DNA of 32,778 nt from Rhodospirillales bacterium. GTDB lineage: Bacteria; Pseudomonadota; Alphaproteobacteria; UBA8366; JADFVY01. Made by a program: the position numbers and the translations under genes. Below the pieces are notes generated by a model. The model was not told the DNA's origin, ran no database searches, and worked only from the letters and a program-made list of their open reading frames with translations. This document shows, piece after piece, positions 32,108 through 32,778 of the stretch. Within the stretch, counting starts at the first letter, position 1. Each line of letters starts with the position of its first letter. The stretch is from the NCBI GenBank assembly GCA_020356105.1, contig CP070634.1, positions 1,400,046 to 1,432,823 of the forward strand. The letters are read 5' to 3'.

Positions 32108-32146
32108 AAAAAAAAGCGCGCCGTGACGAAGACTCGCACGACGCGC
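32108..32146 (-). terminator. Intrinsic terminator for the DUF2914-type gene (reverse strand)
   Basis: Read on the reverse strand, GCGCGTCGTG (32146-32137) pairs with CACGGCGCGC (32125-32116) over ten positions with one G-U pair, an 11-base loop between, then eight consecutive T (32115-32108). It lies just past the stop at 32168 and isolates that gene from the cytochrome gene downstream. Confidence 0.9.
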
Positions 32147-32167
32147 CAAGTCAGGTCTGGCCGGGGG

Positions 32168-32778
32168 CTAAAGGCGGCCGACCTGTCTTGTTTTTATTCC
32201 TTGTGCGACGACGTCGGACGCCTCCGGTTTATAGAAGAGACTTCTCTTCTCCAGGACGTTGCCGTCCTCGTCGACGACTTCGACAGTCCATTTGCCGGCC
32301 TGGTCGGCGGGCAGAAGTTGGGTCGACCAGATCCGCCACCGTGGCGCCAGTACGTCGAACTTCGCCTCGAACATGACCGTGTCGTTGTGAACCCAGCGGT
32401 GGGTGATCCGCATTCCTGCCATGGCGTGAAGCTCATTGAAGAACGAGACGGCTTGGTGTGGGTCGTCGACCGTTTCGACGTTATTCGCTGGATATCGCTT
32501 TCTGATCGCCGTCGTGAATACCGCCATTGCCACGGTCGGGACGGACGGTCCCGTTCGTACGTCATCGCGGCCATTGTCGCGCGACGAAGACGCAGTATTG
32601 CCTTGGCCGGTACTGCTGCCGCTGGCATTGCCGCCGCCGCCATTGCCGCCGCCGCCATTGCCGCCGCCGCTATTGCCGCCGCCGCCATTGCCGCCGCCGC
32701 TATTGCCGCCGCCGCCATTGCCGCCGCCGCTATTGCCGCCGCCGCCATTGCCGCCGCCGCTATTGCCGCCGCCGCCAT
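32168..32778 (-). CDS. DUF2914-type protein with Gly/Asn-rich N-terminal tract (5' end outside window)
   Basis: From the TAG at 32168 the frame is open to the window edge with no stop. The C-terminal ~95 residues match DUF2914: ITHRWVHNDTVMFEAKFDV, then PRWRIWSTQLLPADQAGKWTVEVVDEDGNVLEK. Upstream in the same frame comes a linker (SGSSTGQGNTASSSRDNGRDD) and then a tandem repeat giving GGGGNSGGGN units. An ATG at 32527 or GTG at 32533 could start a short 119-121-residue version, but in-frame continuity argues for a longer protein. The 585-base poly-Ala ORF in another frame is a shadow of the repeat. Function unknown; DUF2914 is often in envelope proteins. Confidence 0.62.
   Translation of the reverse strand, partial: GGGGNSGGGNGGGGNSGGGNGGGGNSGGGNGGGGNSGGGNGGGGNGGGGNASGSSTGQGNTASSSRDNGRDDVRTGPSVPTVAMAVFTTAIRKRYPANNVETVDDPHQAVSFFNELHAMAGMRITHRWVHNDTVMFEAKFDVLAPRWRIWSTQLLPADQAGKWTVEVVDEDGNVLEKRSLFYKPEASDVVAQGIKTRQVGRL
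32626..32778. repeat. 15/30-bp tandem repeat within the DUF2914-type gene
   Basis: The unit YATTGCCGCCGCCGC (15 bp) repeats about 10.2 times to the window end. From 32656 the first base alternates C and T, giving a 30-bp higher-order period. In the reverse-strand frame it encodes repeating GGGGNSGGGN. Unit length is a multiple of three, so copy-number change would keep the frame. Confidence 0.92.

Noticed and set aside
32194..32778. Ala/Ile/Met-repeat ORF at the window end
   Set aside because: It is the repeat read in another frame; the DUF2914 domain lies in the frame that reads Gly/Asn/Ser.
32626..32778. Possible CRISPR array
   Set aside because: Units are contiguous 15-bp copies with no unique spacers; it is a coding minisatellite.

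Overview
The window is high-GC chromosomal DNA from an alphaproteobacterium. The evidence is the gene order (tuf, then the S10, spc and alpha ribosomal operons fused into one run; secY-adk-rpsM with no rpmJ between; rplQ followed by a Do-like protease and rarA) and the protein flavours (EF-Tu ending in VVTSIIE, long zinc-free S14, adenylate kinase with a four-cysteine lid). A Rhodospirillales-like bacterium is my best guess; this is inference from gene order, not a database match.

Region 1 (1-14366) is one continuous forward ribosomal-protein superoperon: tuf 3' end, rpsJ, rplC, rplD, rplW, rplB, rpsS, rplV, rpsC, rplP, rpmC, rpsQ, rplN, rplX, rplE, rpsN, rpsH, rplF, rplR, rpsE, rpmD, rplO, secY, adk, rpsM, rpsK, rpoA, rplQ, closed by a strong intrinsic terminator. 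A consensus-perfect sigma-70 promoter (TTGACA, 16 nt, TATAAT) with a structured leader sits between adk and rpsM, so rpsM-rpsK-rpoA-rplQ can be transcribed separately. L3, L15 and L17 carry unusual acidic or low-complexity C-terminal tails.

Region 2 (14399-24586) is mostly cell envelope and stress: a DegP/DegQ-type periplasmic protease coupled to rarA, a small exported protein, a class A penicillin-binding protein, a membrane GGDEF diguanylate cyclase, a SleB/CwlJ-type cell-wall hydrolase, an Lpp-like alanine-zipper lipoprotein with a C-terminal lysine, and an L,D-transpeptidase in an operon with a DnaJ. Between the cyclase and the hydrolase lies a sharply AT-rich island (about 21 % GC over 110 bp) with a palindrome and a perfect CtrA-type box (TTAA-N7-TTAA).

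Region 3 (24587-31579) looks like an oxygen-responsive stress and nucleic-acid maintenance block. FNR/FixK-type boxes (TTGAC-N4-GTCAA and TTGAT-N4-GTCAA) lie in two divergent intergenic regions. Genes are a triple-BON protein followed by a THUMP-domain protein; convergent to these, a reverse-strand set of a CheR-type methyltransferase, an RNase Z-like metallo-beta-lactamase protein and the RNA 3'-phosphate cyclase RtcA; then a Pol X-like helix-hairpin-helix protein without a polymerase domain, an 84-residue protein of unknown function, and a COG2187-type small-molecule kinase-like protein.

Region 4 (31618-32778) holds a small monohaem cytochrome c and the 3' part of a DUF2914-type gene whose upstream coding sequence is a 15/30-bp tandem repeat encoding a Gly/Asn/Ser-rich tract running off the window edge. 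No tRNA, rRNA, CRISPR array or insertion sequence was recognised.
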